A DNA stretch of 64,000 nucleotides from Streptomyces sp. NBC_00670. Lineage in GTDB: Bacteria > Actinomycetota > Actinomycetes > Streptomycetales > Streptomycetaceae. A program made the translations under genes and the position numbers. Below the pieces are notes generated by a model. That model made no database searches. It was not told the origin of the DNA and worked only from the letters and a program-made list of their open reading frames with translations. The stretch lies in the NCBI RefSeq assembly GCF_036226765.1, contig NZ_CP109017.1, positions 992,001 through 1,056,000 on the forward strand, read 5' to 3'. Shown here in pieces: positions 15,331 through 24,450 of the stretch; the first letter of the stretch is position 1; each line of letters opens with the position of its first letter.

Positions 15331-17100
15331 TCACCGTCCCGCCCCGCTCACCGGCGCCTGCCACACCAGCCGGGTCCCGCCGTCCTCGGGCGTGCTCCAC
15401 TCCAGGTCGCCGCCGAGTTCCCGGGCCCGGGCCGCCATGTTGGCGAGGCCGCTGCGGCGCCCCTCGGCCGGGATGCCCACGCCGTTGTCGCGCACGGTGA
15501 GGCGTACGGTCCTGCCGTCGGTCTCCAGCGTGACCTCGGCGCGGTCGGCGTGCGCGTGGCGCGCGATGTTGGTGAGGGACTCGGACAGCACCGCCACCAC
15601 GTGGTCGGCGGTGTCTCGGGGCACGTGCGTGTCGAGCAGCCCCTCCATCCGCACGCTGGGCGCGAACCCCATGACCCGCGTGGCCTCCCCGACCACCCGC
15701 ACCGCGCGGGCCCGCAGTCCGGGCGCCGCCTCGTCGTCGTGCGTGCGCAGGCCGAAGATCGTGGACCGGATGATCTTGATGGTCTCGTCGAGGTCGTCCA
15801 CCGCCCGCAGGACGCGTTCCTTGGCGCCCGCGTGGTCGACGAGGCGCCCCGCGCTCTGCAGGGTCATGCCGGTGGCGAACAGCCGCTGGATGGCCAGGTC
15901 GTGCAGGTCGCGGGCGATCCGGTCGCGGTCCTCCAGGACGGCGATCTGTTCGGCGTCCTTGCGGCGCTCGGCCAACTCCATCGCGAGGGCGGCCTGCGCG
16001 GCGAAACTCTTCAGGGGCTCCACGTCCTTGCCGGAGAAGCCGGGGGCGCCGGTCCCCCGGGCCAGCAGGAGCACTCCGCGGATGCTCTCGCCCGCGCCGA
16101 TCGGCACCGCCATCGCCGGGCCGAGGCCCGCGAACCGCGGCGGTCCGGCCGTGACCCGGTCGTCGGTCCCGACGTCGTCGCTGGTCACGGGCGCGCCTCC
16201 GGCGAACGCGCGGCCCGTGAGGGTGCCCTCCACGGGCAGCACGAGGCCGCGGTGCGCCTCGGCCTGTCGGCCGATCGCCAGTTCGACGGTGAGGGTGTCG
16301 GTGTTCCTGACGGGCGTGGACATCACGGCGAGGGCCGAGCCGGTGATCTCGCGCGCGCGTTCGGCGATCAGGCCGAGCACCTCCGCCTGCGCGGCGCCGG
16401 ACATCAGGCCGTGGGTGATCTCCGCGCTCGCCCGCAGCCAGCGCTCGCGCAGCCGGGACTCCTCGTACAGCCGGGCGTTGTCGATCGCGACGCCCGCCGC
16501 CACGGCCAGCGTGGACAGGACCGACTCGTCCTCCTCGTCGAACTCCAGTCCGCCGCGCTTCTCGGTGAGGTACAGATTGCCGAAGACCTGCTCGCGGACC
16601 CGGATCGGGACGCCGAGGAAGCTGTTCATCGGCGGGTGGTGGGCCGGGAAACCGTATGACGCCGGGTGCTCGGAGAGTTTGGCCAGGCGCAGCGGCTCCG
16701 GGTGCCGGATCAGCTCGCCGAGGATGCCGTGACCCTCCGGGTAGGGGCCGATGCGGGCGATCTGCTCCTCGCTGACGCCGACGGTGAGGAAGGCCGAGAG
16801 GCGTTTGCCGTCGGGGCCGATGACGCCGAGGGCCGCGTACTCGGCGTCGACGAGGGTGGCGGCGGCGTCGACGATGCTGTGCAGCACGTGTTCCAGGTCG
16901 AGTTCGCGGCCGACGGAGAGCACCGCCTCAAGGAGGCTGTGCACCCGGTCGCGGGTGCCGCGGGCGGCGTCCAGCCGGGCCTGGAGCTCTTCGAGCAGCT
17001 CGTCCAGCCGCAACTGCGGCAGCCGCACGACAGCGGCCTCCGCCGCGCCTCCCGACACCCCGGAGCTCTCCACGCCCAGCCCTCCAAGCCCCGATGACAT
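15331..17100 (-). CDS. osdK: DosS/OsdK-type two-GAF sensor histidine kinase
   Basis: About 589 residues. GAF-A covers roughly 65-205 and contains FPAHHPPMNSFLGVPIRV; the His before PPM (His155) aligns with the haem-ligating His149 of mycobacterial DosS. GAF-B covers about 225-375. The HisKA_3 phosphoacceptor is His400 in RIARDLHDLAIQRLFATG; LSESLTNIARHAHA is the N box and DNGVGIPAEG the ATP lid region. The protein should sense O2, NO or CO or redox state through haem and phosphorylate the adjacent response regulator. It matches S. coelicolor OsdK (SCO0203) in layout. The frame is open far upstream; ATG 17100 is the likely start, but its ribosome site is weak and a slightly longer form is possible. 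Confidence 0.88.
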   Translation of the reverse strand: MSSGLGGLGVESSGVSGGAAEAAVVRLPQLRLDELLEELQARLDAARGTRDRVHSLLEAVLSVGRELDLEHVLHSIVDAAATLVDAEYAALGVIGPDGKRLSAFLTVGVSEEQIARIGPYPEGHGILGELIRHPEPLRLAKLSEHPASYGFPAHHPPMNSFLGVPIRVREQVFGNLYLTEKRGGLEFDEEDESVLSTLAVAAGVAIDNARLYEESRLRERWLRASAEITHGLMSGAAQAEVLGLIAERAREITGSALAVMSTPVRNTDTLTVELAIGRQAEAHRGLVLPVEGTLTGRAFAGGAPVTSDDVGTDDRVTAGPPRFAGLGPAMAVPIGAGESIRGVLLLARGTGAPGFSGKDVEPLKSFAAQAALAMELAERRKDAEQIAVLEDRDRIARDLHDLAIQRLFATGMTLQSAGRLVDHAGAKERVLRAVDDLDETIKIIRSTIFGLRTHDDEAAPGLRARAVRVVGEATRVMGFAPSVRMEGLLDTHVPRDTADHVVAVLSESLTNIARHAHADRAEVTLETDGRTVRLTVRDNGVGIPAEGRRSGLANMAARARELGGDLEWSTPEDGGTRLVWQAPVSGAGR

Positions 17101-17351
17101 CCCGCCATCCGCGCACAACACCCACGCCCGAAACAGCACCCACCCGCAACAGTAGCGACCCGACCACGACCGGGCACGGGCTCCCCCGCCCCAGACGGAC
17201 TGGGAGGCCGACGGGAGCCGGGCAGCCGACGCGGCGACGGCCCGGCGCGGCCTCCCCGCCCTACGGGTGCGCGGAGGGCGCCGACGGGGCCGGCGGCCGA
17301 CGCGGGCCGGCAGGCCACCCCGGGCCGGGAGGCCGGCGCACGCCGGCGGGA
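17101..17351. other. Gap between osdR and osdK, no gene seen
   Basis: 251 bp of very GC-rich sequence between the regulator stop and kinase start. I see no gene, no regulatory box of the 18.1-kb type and no strong terminator, so the two genes may still share a transcript. Confidence 0.5.
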
Positions 17352-18044
17352 TCAGCGGCTGTCGCCGCGTAGCCGGTCGCGGGCCTCCGTGGCGATGACG
17401 GCTGCCTGGATGCGGCGCTCCACGCCGAGCTTGGCGAGGAGCCGGGAGATGTGGTTCTTCACGGTCTTCTCGGCGAGGTAGAGGCGCTGCCCGATCTGCC
17501 GGTTGGTCAGCCCCTCGCCGATCAGGGCGAGGATCTCGCGCTCGCGGTCGGTCAACCCGGGCAGCGCGTCGGGCTCCTCCGGCTTCTCCTGTCCCCCGCG
17601 CAGCCGCGCCATCAGCCTGGTGGTGGCGCTGGGGTCGAGCAGCGACTGGCCGCGGGCGACGGTGCGCACGGCCGAGACCAGGTCGGAACCCCGGATCTGC
17701 TTCAGCACATACCCGGAGGCACCCGCCATGATCGAGTCGAGCAGCGCCTCCTCGTCGTCGAACGAGGTGAGCATCAGACAGGCCAGCTCCGGCAGCCGGG
17801 AGCGCAGCTCGCGGCAGACGGTCACCCCGTCGCCGTCGGGCAGACGCACATCGAGGACCGCCACGTCCGGACGGAGCGCGGGCACCCGCACCAGCGCCTG
17901 CTCGACGGTGGCCGCCTCGCCGACCACCTCGATGTCCGCCTCGTCGTTCAGCAGGTCGTGCACTCCGCGCCGCACCACCTCGTGGTCGTCGAGGAGGAAG
18001 ACCCGGATCGGGCGCTCGGTCCCGGCCTGCTCGCGGTCCGTCAT
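17352..18044 (-). CDS. osdR: DosR/OsdR-type NarL-family response regulator
   Basis: 230 residues. Receiver domain with acidic pocket Asp19-Asp20, phospho-Asp65 ([11 protein letters not shown]), Thr93 and Lys115. The C-terminal LuxR/NarL HTH (about 160-222) has the recognition helix [22 protein letters not shown], nearly the same as that of mycobacterial DosR, so a related DNA site is expected. ATG 18044 has AAGGAG at good spacing. It is followed, after 251 bp, by the kinase gene on the same strand. A perfect palindromic box lies 67 bp upstream, suggesting autoregulation. Ortholog of S. coelicolor OsdR (SCO0204), which controls stress, development and nar genes. Confidence 0.92.
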   Translation of the reverse strand: MTDREQAGTERPIRVFLLDDHEVVRRGVHDLLNDEADIEVVGEAATVEQALVRVPALRPDVAVLDVRLPDGDGVTVCRELRSRLPELACLMLTSFDDEEALLDSIMAGASGYVLKQIRGSDLVSAVRTVARGQSLLDPSATTRLMARLRGGQEKPEEPDALPGLTDREREILALIGEGLTNRQIGQRLYLAEKTVKNHISRLLAKLGVERRIQAAVIATEARDRLRGDSR

Positions 18045-18107
18045 CGGTCGCTCCTTGTCGCGCTGGGTACGGCTGTACGGGCCATCCTTCCCGGCCACCG
18101 GGCTCCC

Positions 18108-18133
18108 GTGCCAGGGCCGATCGGCCCTGGCAC
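18108..18133. promoter_or_regulatory. Perfect palindromic DosR/OsdR-type box upstream of osdR
   Basis: A 26-bp perfect palindrome with core CCAGGGCCGATCGGCCCTGG (18111-18130) flanked by GTG and CAC. It is the most symmetric of four related boxes in the window and lies in the osdR promoter. Confidence 0.75.
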
Positions 18134-18247
18134 GCCCCGCGCGCGGACGGCCGCCGAAGCGTCCCTGCCCGCCGACGGACCCGGTCCCACCCCTTGACCC
18201 CGGCCCCCGCACTCCCTATGGTCCTCCCACCTCCCGAGGTACATCGA

Positions 18248-18272
18248 TTAACCAATCGTTAACCGCTTGGTT
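18248..18272 (+). promoter_or_regulatory. LacI-type operator before the sugar operon
   Basis: Just before the binding-protein gene, TTAACcaatcGTTAA (18248-18262) is an inverted repeat and AACCAA (18250-18255) mirrors TTGGTT (18267-18272). The AT-rich patch is typical of LacI-family operators in Streptomyces sugar operons; the LacI gene at 21.4 kb is the natural candidate. Confidence 0.55.
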
Positions 18273-18284
18273 GGAGACCCCGCT

Positions 18285-19574
18285 GTGCGCTCCTCGCTGA
18301 CCCGGCGCGACCTGCTCGCCGCCGGTACCGGTCTGGCCGCGGCCGCCGCCCTGCCCGCCCTGTCCGGCTGCTCGGCACTGGCCGCGGCGGACTCCGATCC
18401 CGACACCCTCGTCGTCCACACCCAGCTCGGCACCACCGCGCCGGGCTCCCCCACCTACCTCGATGCCGTCGACCGCTTCCAGGACGAGAACCCCGGTCTG
18501 AAGGTCAAGAACCTCATCAACGGCGACGACCTGGGCCAGGTCTACGAGACCTCCCGGCTGGCCCGCAAGGAGGCCGACGTCGTCATGGTCAACCTCTACG
18601 ACAAGACCCTGGCCTGGACGGACGTGAACGCCACCGTCGACGTCATGCCCTACCTGGACGACTGGGGGCTGCGCGAGCGGGTGCTGCCCGCCGCGCTGTC
18701 CGCGTGGACCGACGACAAGGGCAGGCTCCGTGCCTTCCCCTACTTCGCCACCAACTGGCCCGTCGCCTACAACCGCTCCCTGCTCGACAAGGCAGGCGTC
18801 GACGAGATCCCCACCACCGGCGACGCCCTGATCGCCGCCGCCCGCAAGCTCCGCGCCAAGGGCATCGCCCCCGTCACCGTCGGCGGCAACGACTGGACGG
18901 GCCAGAAGCTGCTGGCACAGATCATCCAGACGTTCCTGTCCCAGGACGAGGCCCGGCACGTCTACTCCACCGGCGACTTCGGCGTCCGGGGCGCCCGCGA
19001 GGGCATCGAGTACTTCACCACCCTGCGCGACGCGGGCGTCTTCGCGGACAAGGCCCAGGGACTGACCTCCGACACGATGACCACGCAGTACAACACGCAG
19101 GCCGCGGCGATCGAGTCGGCGATGTCCTCCGCGCTGGCCAAGGTGCCGGACAAAGCGGCCCGGCACACCGAGGTGGGCGGCTGGCCGCTCGCCGACGGGG
19201 CGGCGCACGAGCGCCCCACCATCATCCGGGCGTTCACCCTCATCGGGTTCTGGATCAGCCCCAACGGCGTCCGCAAGATCGGGCACGTCGAGAAGTTCCT
19301 GCGGTTCATGTACCGGCCCGACACCGTCTCGCGCTTCATCACCGAGAGCGGCCGCGACATGGCCGTGCGCTCGGACACCGTCAGCAAGGACTTCCCGCTG
19401 GTGGCGGCCGCCCAGCGGCTCGGCTCCGACGTGAGCGAGGTGCTGCTGCCCGACGTGTACGTGCCGCCCGCCGCCACCCAGCCGCTGATCACGGCGACCA
19501 GCACCTCGTTCACCAGGGGCACCGGCCCGGCGAAGGTCCGTGCCGCCCTCGAGTCCGCGTACCGGTCCGCATGA
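18285..19574 (+). CDS. ABC sugar transporter, extracellular binding lipoprotein (Tat-exported)
   Basis: 429 residues. The start is GTG 18285, with GGAG eight bases upstream; a TTG at 18267 opens the same frame but lies in the operator. The N-terminus TRRDLLAAG is a twin-arginine signal and LSGC a lipobox, so the protein is exported folded and lipid-anchored. The rest is an SBP_bac_8/MalE-like fold (VVHTQLG..., PYFATNWPVAYNRSLLDKAGV). It feeds the two permeases downstream. The glycosidases in the same operon suggest a beta-linked oligosaccharide ligand, perhaps manno- or gluco-oligosaccharide; the exact sugar is not determinable here. Confidence 0.9.
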   Translation: MRSSLTRRDLLAAGTGLAAAAALPALSGCSALAAADSDPDTLVVHTQLGTTAPGSPTYLDAVDRFQDENPGLKVKNLINGDDLGQVYETSRLARKEADVVMVNLYDKTLAWTDVNATVDVMPYLDDWGLRERVLPAALSAWTDDKGRLRAFPYFATNWPVAYNRSLLDKAGVDEIPTTGDALIAAARKLRAKGIAPVTVGGNDWTGQKLLAQIIQTFLSQDEARHVYSTGDFGVRGAREGIEYFTTLRDAGVFADKAQGLTSDTMTTQYNTQAAAIESAMSSALAKVPDKAARHTEVGGWPLADGAAHERPTIIRAFTLIGFWISPNGVRKIGHVEKFLRFMYRPDTVSRFITESGRDMAVRSDTVSKDFPLVAAAQRLGSDVSEVLLPDVYVPPAATQPLITATSTSFTRGTGPAKVRAALESAYRSA

Positions 19575-19623
19575 CCCGCCGGACCCGCCCCTCCTCGCCG
19601 ACCCGACCTCCGGGAGTCACCGC

Positions 19624-20565
19624 ATGACGACGCTGACGACGACACCGGACGGCACCTCCGCCCGCCGCCCCGTCCCGCCCTCCTCGCGCGCCTCGGCCCC
19701 GCGCACGCTCCGGCAGGGCGGCACCGTCCTCGCCGTGCCCGCCCTGGTGTGGTACCTGCTCTTCATGGTCGGGCCGCTGCTCGCCATCTTCGTGATCGCG
19801 GCCCTGCACTGGCCGGGCATGCTGCAACCGGTGTCCTACGCCGGTCTGGACAACGTCCGTACGGTCCTGGACGACCCGGTGTTCTGGGACTCGGTCGAGA
19901 ACACCGCGATCCAGCTGGCCGTCGCGCTGCCGCTGATGATCGTGTGCGCGTACATGCTCGGCTACTACGTGGCCCAGCGCCCGCCCGGCCACCGCGTCCT
20001 GCGCTATCTGCTGTTCATCCCGGGGCTGATCTCGACCCCGGCGAAGGCCATGGTCTTCTACGCGGCGCTGTCCCCGGACGGTCTGGTCAACGGGGCGCTG
20101 GAGGGCGTCGGTCTGGGCTCGCTCACCGACGCCTGGCTGGCCTCGCCGTCCACCGCGCTGGCCTGTCTGATCGCCCTGGACGTCTGGAGCGGCATCGGCT
20201 TCACGGCCGTCCTGTTCGCCGCCCGGCTGAGCAGCGTGCCGGACGAACTCGGCGAGGCGGCCCAGCTCGACGGGGCGGGGCACTGGCGGACGATGTGGAC
20301 GGTGCACTTCCCGGTGATCCGCGACTACGTCGGCGTGGTGACGATGCTGCAGTTCCTGTGGACCCTGTTCGGCTCCGCGCAGCACGTCCTGCTGCTCACC
20401 CAGGGCGGCCCCGGCACGTCGTCCACGACGCTGTCGTTCCTCGTCTACCAGAAGGCGTTCATCGCCGCGGACCTCGGCTACAGCCAGACCGTGGGCGTCT
20501 TCCTCTTCCTCGTCGGGCTCGCCGGGCTGCTGACGATCCGCCGCGTCTTCCGCCAGACCTACTGA
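19624..20565 (+). CDS. ABC sugar transporter permease, MalF type
   Basis: 313 residues, six membrane helices. The EAA loop that docks the ATPase is ELGEAAQLDGAGHWRTMWTVHFP (about 218-240). ATG 19624 has GGGAG seven bases before it. Pairs with the next permease. No ATPase gene is present, as usual for Streptomyces operons served by MsiK. Confidence 0.92.
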   Translation: MTTLTTTPDGTSARRPVPPSSRASAPRTLRQGGTVLAVPALVWYLLFMVGPLLAIFVIAALHWPGMLQPVSYAGLDNVRTVLDDPVFWDSVENTAIQLAVALPLMIVCAYMLGYYVAQRPPGHRVLRYLLFIPGLISTPAKAMVFYAALSPDGLVNGALEGVGLGSLTDAWLASPSTALACLIALDVWSGIGFTAVLFAARLSSVPDELGEAAQLDGAGHWRTMWTVHFPVIRDYVGVVTMLQFLWTLFGSAQHVLLLTQGGPGTSSTTLSFLVYQKAFIAADLGYSQTVGVFLFLVGLAGLLTIRRVFRQTY

Positions 20566-20583
20566 TCGATCGGAGCGACAACG

Positions 20584-21411
20584 ATGAAGCTCGGCAAACG
20601 CTGGCTGCCGGCCCACCTCCTGGTGTGGACGTACGCGGTGCTGCTCGTGGTCCCGCTCTACTACTTCCTCGCCTCGGCGTTCAAGTCGAACGACGACATC
20701 TTCGCGCACCCCTTCGCCCCGCCGTCCTCCCTCGGCCTCGGCAACTTCCGCACCGCCTTCGACAACGGCGACCTGGGGCTCGCGGTCGTCAACTCGGCGC
20801 TGGTGACGGTGTTCTCGCTGGTGCTCACCCTGCTGCTGGCGATCCCCGCCTCGTTCGCCCTGGCGCGGTCGACGGGGCGCCTGGCCGGGCTCATCGAGAA
20901 GGTGTTCTCGCTGGGCTTCCTGATCCCCACCTTCGCCGCCCTGTTCCCCACCTTCCTGCTCGCGGCGGCCACCGGGCTGTTCCACACCCGCACGTTCATG
21001 GTGCTGTTCCTGCCCGCCACGGCGCTGCCGCTGTCGGTGGTGATCCTCGTGCAGTTCATGCGGACCATCCCCGCCGAGATGGAGGAGGCAGCCCGGCTCG
21101 ACGGGGCGTCCACGTTCGCGGTGCTGCGGCACGTGTACACCCCGATGTGCCTGCCGGGCATCGCCACGGTCCTGCTGCTGAACTTCCTGACCTTCTGGAA
21201 CGAATACCTGTACTCCCTGGTCATCATCGGCCCCGACCCCTCGCAGCGCACGGTCCAGGTGGCGCTGCCCACGCTGAAGTCGATCACCGGCACGGACTAC
21301 GGCGTGCTCACCGCGGGCACCGTGCTGACCCTGATCCCGGTCTGGGTGGTCTACACGGTGCTCCAGAAGCGCATGCAGCAGGCCCTGGTCAGCGGCGCGG
21401 TGAAGATGTGA
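20584..21411 (+). CDS. ABC sugar transporter permease, MalG type
   Basis: 275 residues, six helices, EAA loop EMEEAARLDGASTFAVLRHVYTP (about 161-183). GGAG lies eight bases before ATG. It forms the membrane channel with the MalF-type partner. The stop overlaps the LacI regulator GTG (GTGA), so the regulator is made in step with the transporter. Confidence 0.92.
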   Translation: MKLGKRWLPAHLLVWTYAVLLVVPLYYFLASAFKSNDDIFAHPFAPPSSLGLGNFRTAFDNGDLGLAVVNSALVTVFSLVLTLLLAIPASFALARSTGRLAGLIEKVFSLGFLIPTFAALFPTFLLAAATGLFHTRTFMVLFLPATALPLSVVILVQFMRTIPAEMEEAARLDGASTFAVLRHVYTPMCLPGIATVLLLNFLTFWNEYLYSLVIIGPDPSQRTVQVALPTLKSITGTDYGVLTAGTVLTLIPVWVVYTVLQKRMQQALVSGAVKM

Positions 21412-22451
21412 GCGCGCCCACCGGACGGGCGGCCCGCCGCCCCACGATCAAGGCGGTCGCGGCGGCGGCCGGCGTCTCCACCGCCGCCGTCTCCCAGGCC
21501 TTCAACCACAAGGGCCGGCTCTCCGAGGCGACCCGCCGCCGCATCCTCGACGCGGCACTGGAGCTCGGCTGGTCCCCCAGCGCCCCCGCCGCCGCCCTGC
21601 GCAACGCCCGCACCCGCAGCCTCGCCCTGGTGGTGCGGCGCCCCACCGACGTGCTGGGCTCCGACCCGCACTTCAGCGAGCTGATCACCGGCATAGAGGG
21701 CGAACTCGCGCCCCGCGGCTACGGTCTGCTGCTGCACCTGGTCACCGGCCCGCCCGAGGAGCACGCGCTGTACGAGCGGCTCGCCGCCGAGGGCCGGGTG
21801 GACGGCGCCGTCCTCACCGACGCCCGCGACGACGACCCCCGGCCCGCCCTGCTGGCCCGCCTCGGCCTGCCCGCGGTCCTGCTCGGCTCGCCGGACGGCA
21901 CCGCCGTCGTCCCCCGGATCGGCCTCGGCGACCAGGGCGCCGGGGTCACGGAGGCCGTACGGCACCTGCTGGGCCTCGGCCACCGGCGCATCGCCTACGT
22001 CGCCGGACCGCCGGAGCTGCAGCACACGCGGGTGCGCCGGGCCGCCTTCGAGGACGCCCTGCGCGAGGCCCGGCTGCGCCCGTTCGCCGTGCTGCACACC
22101 GACTTCAGCGAACGGCGGGCGGTCGGCGCCACCGAGGCACTCCTCGACGCCGCCGACCGGCCGACCGCGCTCGTGTACGCCAACGACTCCATGGCCGTCT
22201 GCGGCATTGGCACCGCGCAGCGCGCCGGGCTGACCGTCCCCCGAGACGTGTCCGTCGTCGGCTACGACAACCTGCCGCTGGGGAGCTGGCTGCATCCCCG
22301 GCTCACCACCGTCGACCAGCAGGTGCAGCGGGTCGGCGCCGCCGCCGCGCGCATGCTGCTCGCCCTGTGCGGCGAGGACGTCGAGGAGCCCGCCCTCACC
22401 GGACGGCCGCGGCTCGTCGTCCGCGAGTCCACCGGACCGGCACCCGGCTGA
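21408..22451 (+). CDS. LacI-family transcriptional regulator of the sugar operon
   Basis: 347 residues. N-terminal HTH TIKAVAAAAGVSTAAVSQAFNHKGRLS (about 13-40), hinge PSAPAAALRNARTRSL, then a periplasmic-binding-protein-like sensor domain (DPHFSELITGIEGEL; VYANDSMAVCGIG; VSVVGYDNLPLGSWLHPRLTTV). GTG 21408 overlaps the permease stop. It probably represses from the operator at 18248-18272 and is released by an imported sugar. Its place inside the operon gives negative feedback. Confidence 0.9.
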   Translation: MSAPTGRAARRPTIKAVAAAAGVSTAAVSQAFNHKGRLSEATRRRILDAALELGWSPSAPAAALRNARTRSLALVVRRPTDVLGSDPHFSELITGIEGELAPRGYGLLLHLVTGPPEEHALYERLAAEGRVDGAVLTDARDDDPRPALLARLGLPAVLLGSPDGTAVVPRIGLGDQGAGVTEAVRHLLGLGHRRIAYVAGPPELQHTRVRRAAFEDALREARLRPFAVLHTDFSERRAVGATEALLDAADRPTALVYANDSMAVCGIGTAQRAGLTVPRDVSVVGYDNLPLGSWLHPRLTTVDQQVQRVGAAAARMLLALCGEDVEEPALTGRPRLVVRESTGPAPG

Positions 22452-22515
22452 CCCGCACGGCCCTCACGACCACCCCGCACCACCCGTACCCGATCCCCTC
22501 CCCGCGAGAAGGACC

Positions 22516-24450
22516 ATGCGACGCCACAGCGCCCAGCTCACCCACCAGTCCGACGTCCTGCCCTGGCTCGGCGCCAACTTCTGGTCCCGCACCGGGGGTC
22601 CGCTGATGTGGCGGAACTACGACCCGAAGACCGTCCGCGAGGAGCTGCGGGTACTCGGCGAGCACGGGCTGACCATGACCCGGTCCTTCTTCTACTGGCC
22701 CGACTTCCACCCGGAGCCGCACCGGATCGACGAGGAACTGTGCGCGCGGTTCGAGGACTTCCTCGACGCGCACCGGGAGGCGGGCATGGGGACGGTGCCC
22801 ACGTTCATCGTCGGGCACATGTCCGGGGAGAACTGGGACCCGGCCTGGCGCGGCGGCCGGGACCTGTACGAGGACGTGTGGATGGTGGGCCGGCAGGCCT
22901 GGTTCGTGCACCGCATGGCCCGCCGCTTCAAGGACCACCCGGCGGTCACGGGCTGGCTGATCACCAACGAGATGCCCGGCTACGGGCGGATCTACCAGGT
23001 CGACCCGCCCTCCTCCGACGTGGTGACGGCGTGGGCGCAGGCCATGTGCCACGCGGTGCGCGCGGCCGGCGCCACCCAGCCGGTGTCGCTGGGCGACGGG
23101 GCGTGGGGCATCGAGGTGACCGGCCGCGACAACGGCTTCTCGCTGCGGGAGACCGCCGAGTACGTCGACTTCGTGGGCCCGCACGTGTACCGCTCGGACA
23201 CCGACCGGCCACGTCAGCACTACCGCGCCGCCTTCGAGTGCGAGCTGGCCTCGGTGACCGGGCAGCCGGTCGTGCTGGAGGAGTTCGGCCTGTCCACCGA
23301 CACCGTCTCGGCGGCCAACGCGGGGGTCTTCTACCGCCAGACCCTGCACAACTCGCTGCTCGGCGGCGCCACCGGATGGATCGCCTGGAACAACACCGAC
23401 TACGACGACCTGTGGGACCGGTCCCCCTACGACCACCACCCCTTCGAGATGCACTTCGGCATCACCGACTCCACCGGCGCACCGAAGCAGCCGTTGCGTG
23501 AACTGGCCGCTTTCGCCGAGGTGTTGCGGGCCGTCGACTTCGCCCGCTGCACTCGCGCCGACGCCGACGCCGCCCTGGTGGTGCCCGCCTTCCTCGAACG
23601 CGGCTACCCCTACAGCCGCCCCGCCGACCGGCCGCTCATCTTCACCTCCCTGCACCAGGGTTACGTCACCGCGCGCGCCGCCGACCTGCCGGTGGCCCTC
23701 GCCCGCGAGGCCGACGGACTGCCCGGCGACGCCGCCCTGTACCTGCTGCCGGCCACCCGCCAGCTCACCACCCGCACCCGCCGCGAGCTGGCCCGCCGGG
23801 CGGAGGCGGGCGCCACCGTCTACCTGTCGTTCTGCTCCGGCGAGCACCCGGCCACGCGGGGCCCCTGGTTCGACGACCTCGACGGACTGTTCGGCGTGGA
23901 GCTCCAGTTGTCCTACGGCGTGGCCGAGCCGATCGAGGACGACGTGCTGGAGATGACGTTCACCGAGGACTTCGGCGGACTGCGGGCGGGCGAGGTGCTG
24001 CGGTTCCCGGTCGCCGGGAACGAGGACAGCCGCGCCTATCTGCCCGTGGTGCCGCGAGCGGCCCGTGTCGTGGCGGTGGACGCCCACGGCCGGCCGGCGC
24101 TGCTCGTGCACGGGACGGGGGCGGGGCGCACGGTGCTGGCCACGTACCCCCTGGAGCACATGGCGGCCCGCACCCCGCGCGCCAACCCGGACGCCACGCA
24201 CCGTCTGTACCAGGCGCTGGCGGAGGTCGCGGGCATACGACGGCCGGTCACGGTCACCGATCCGCACGTCTCGGCGGATGTGCTGGTGCACGCCGACGGA
24301 CGGCGTTTCGTGTGGCTGGTCAGCCAGAGCGCCGCGCCGCTGACCGTCACCCCCGCCGCCGAGGGCACACTGCACACGCTGGAGGGCGGCGCCCCCGTCG
24401 CGGACGTGGCGCTCGACGCGTACGGGGTCGCCGTGCTGGAACTGCGATGA
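22516..24450 (+). CDS. Glycoside hydrolase, GH5/mannanase-like
   Basis: 644 residues, no signal peptide, so it should act inside the cell on imported oligosaccharides. An N-terminal TIM barrel (10-330) carries the acid/base Glu152 (LITNEMP) and nucleophile Glu256 (VVLEEFG), the GH5/clan A arrangement. Residues 380-560 resemble the glutamine-amidotransferase-like domain seen in some GH42 or GH5-related proteins, followed by a beta-rich end. The stop overlaps the GH3 gene ATG. Substrate most likely a beta-mannoside or beta-glucoside; subfamily not settled. Confidence 0.8.
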   Translation: MRRHSAQLTHQSDVLPWLGANFWSRTGGPLMWRNYDPKTVREELRVLGEHGLTMTRSFFYWPDFHPEPHRIDEELCARFEDFLDAHREAGMGTVPTFIVGHMSGENWDPAWRGGRDLYEDVWMVGRQAWFVHRMARRFKDHPAVTGWLITNEMPGYGRIYQVDPPSSDVVTAWAQAMCHAVRAAGATQPVSLGDGAWGIEVTGRDNGFSLRETAEYVDFVGPHVYRSDTDRPRQHYRAAFECELASVTGQPVVLEEFGLSTDTVSAANAGVFYRQTLHNSLLGGATGWIAWNNTDYDDLWDRSPYDHHPFEMHFGITDSTGAPKQPLRELAAFAEVLRAVDFARCTRADADAALVVPAFLERGYPYSRPADRPLIFTSLHQGYVTARAADLPVALAREADGLPGDAALYLLPATRQLTTRTRRELARRAEAGATVYLSFCSGEHPATRGPWFDDLDGLFGVELQLSYGVAEPIEDDVLEMTFTEDFGGLRAGEVLRFPVAGNEDSRAYLPVVPRAARVVAVDAHGRPALLVHGTGAGRTVLATYPLEHMAARTPRANPDATHRLYQALAEVAGIRRPVTVTDPHVSADVLVHADGRRFVWLVSQSAAPLTVTPAAEGTLHTLEGGAPVADVALDAYGVAVLELR

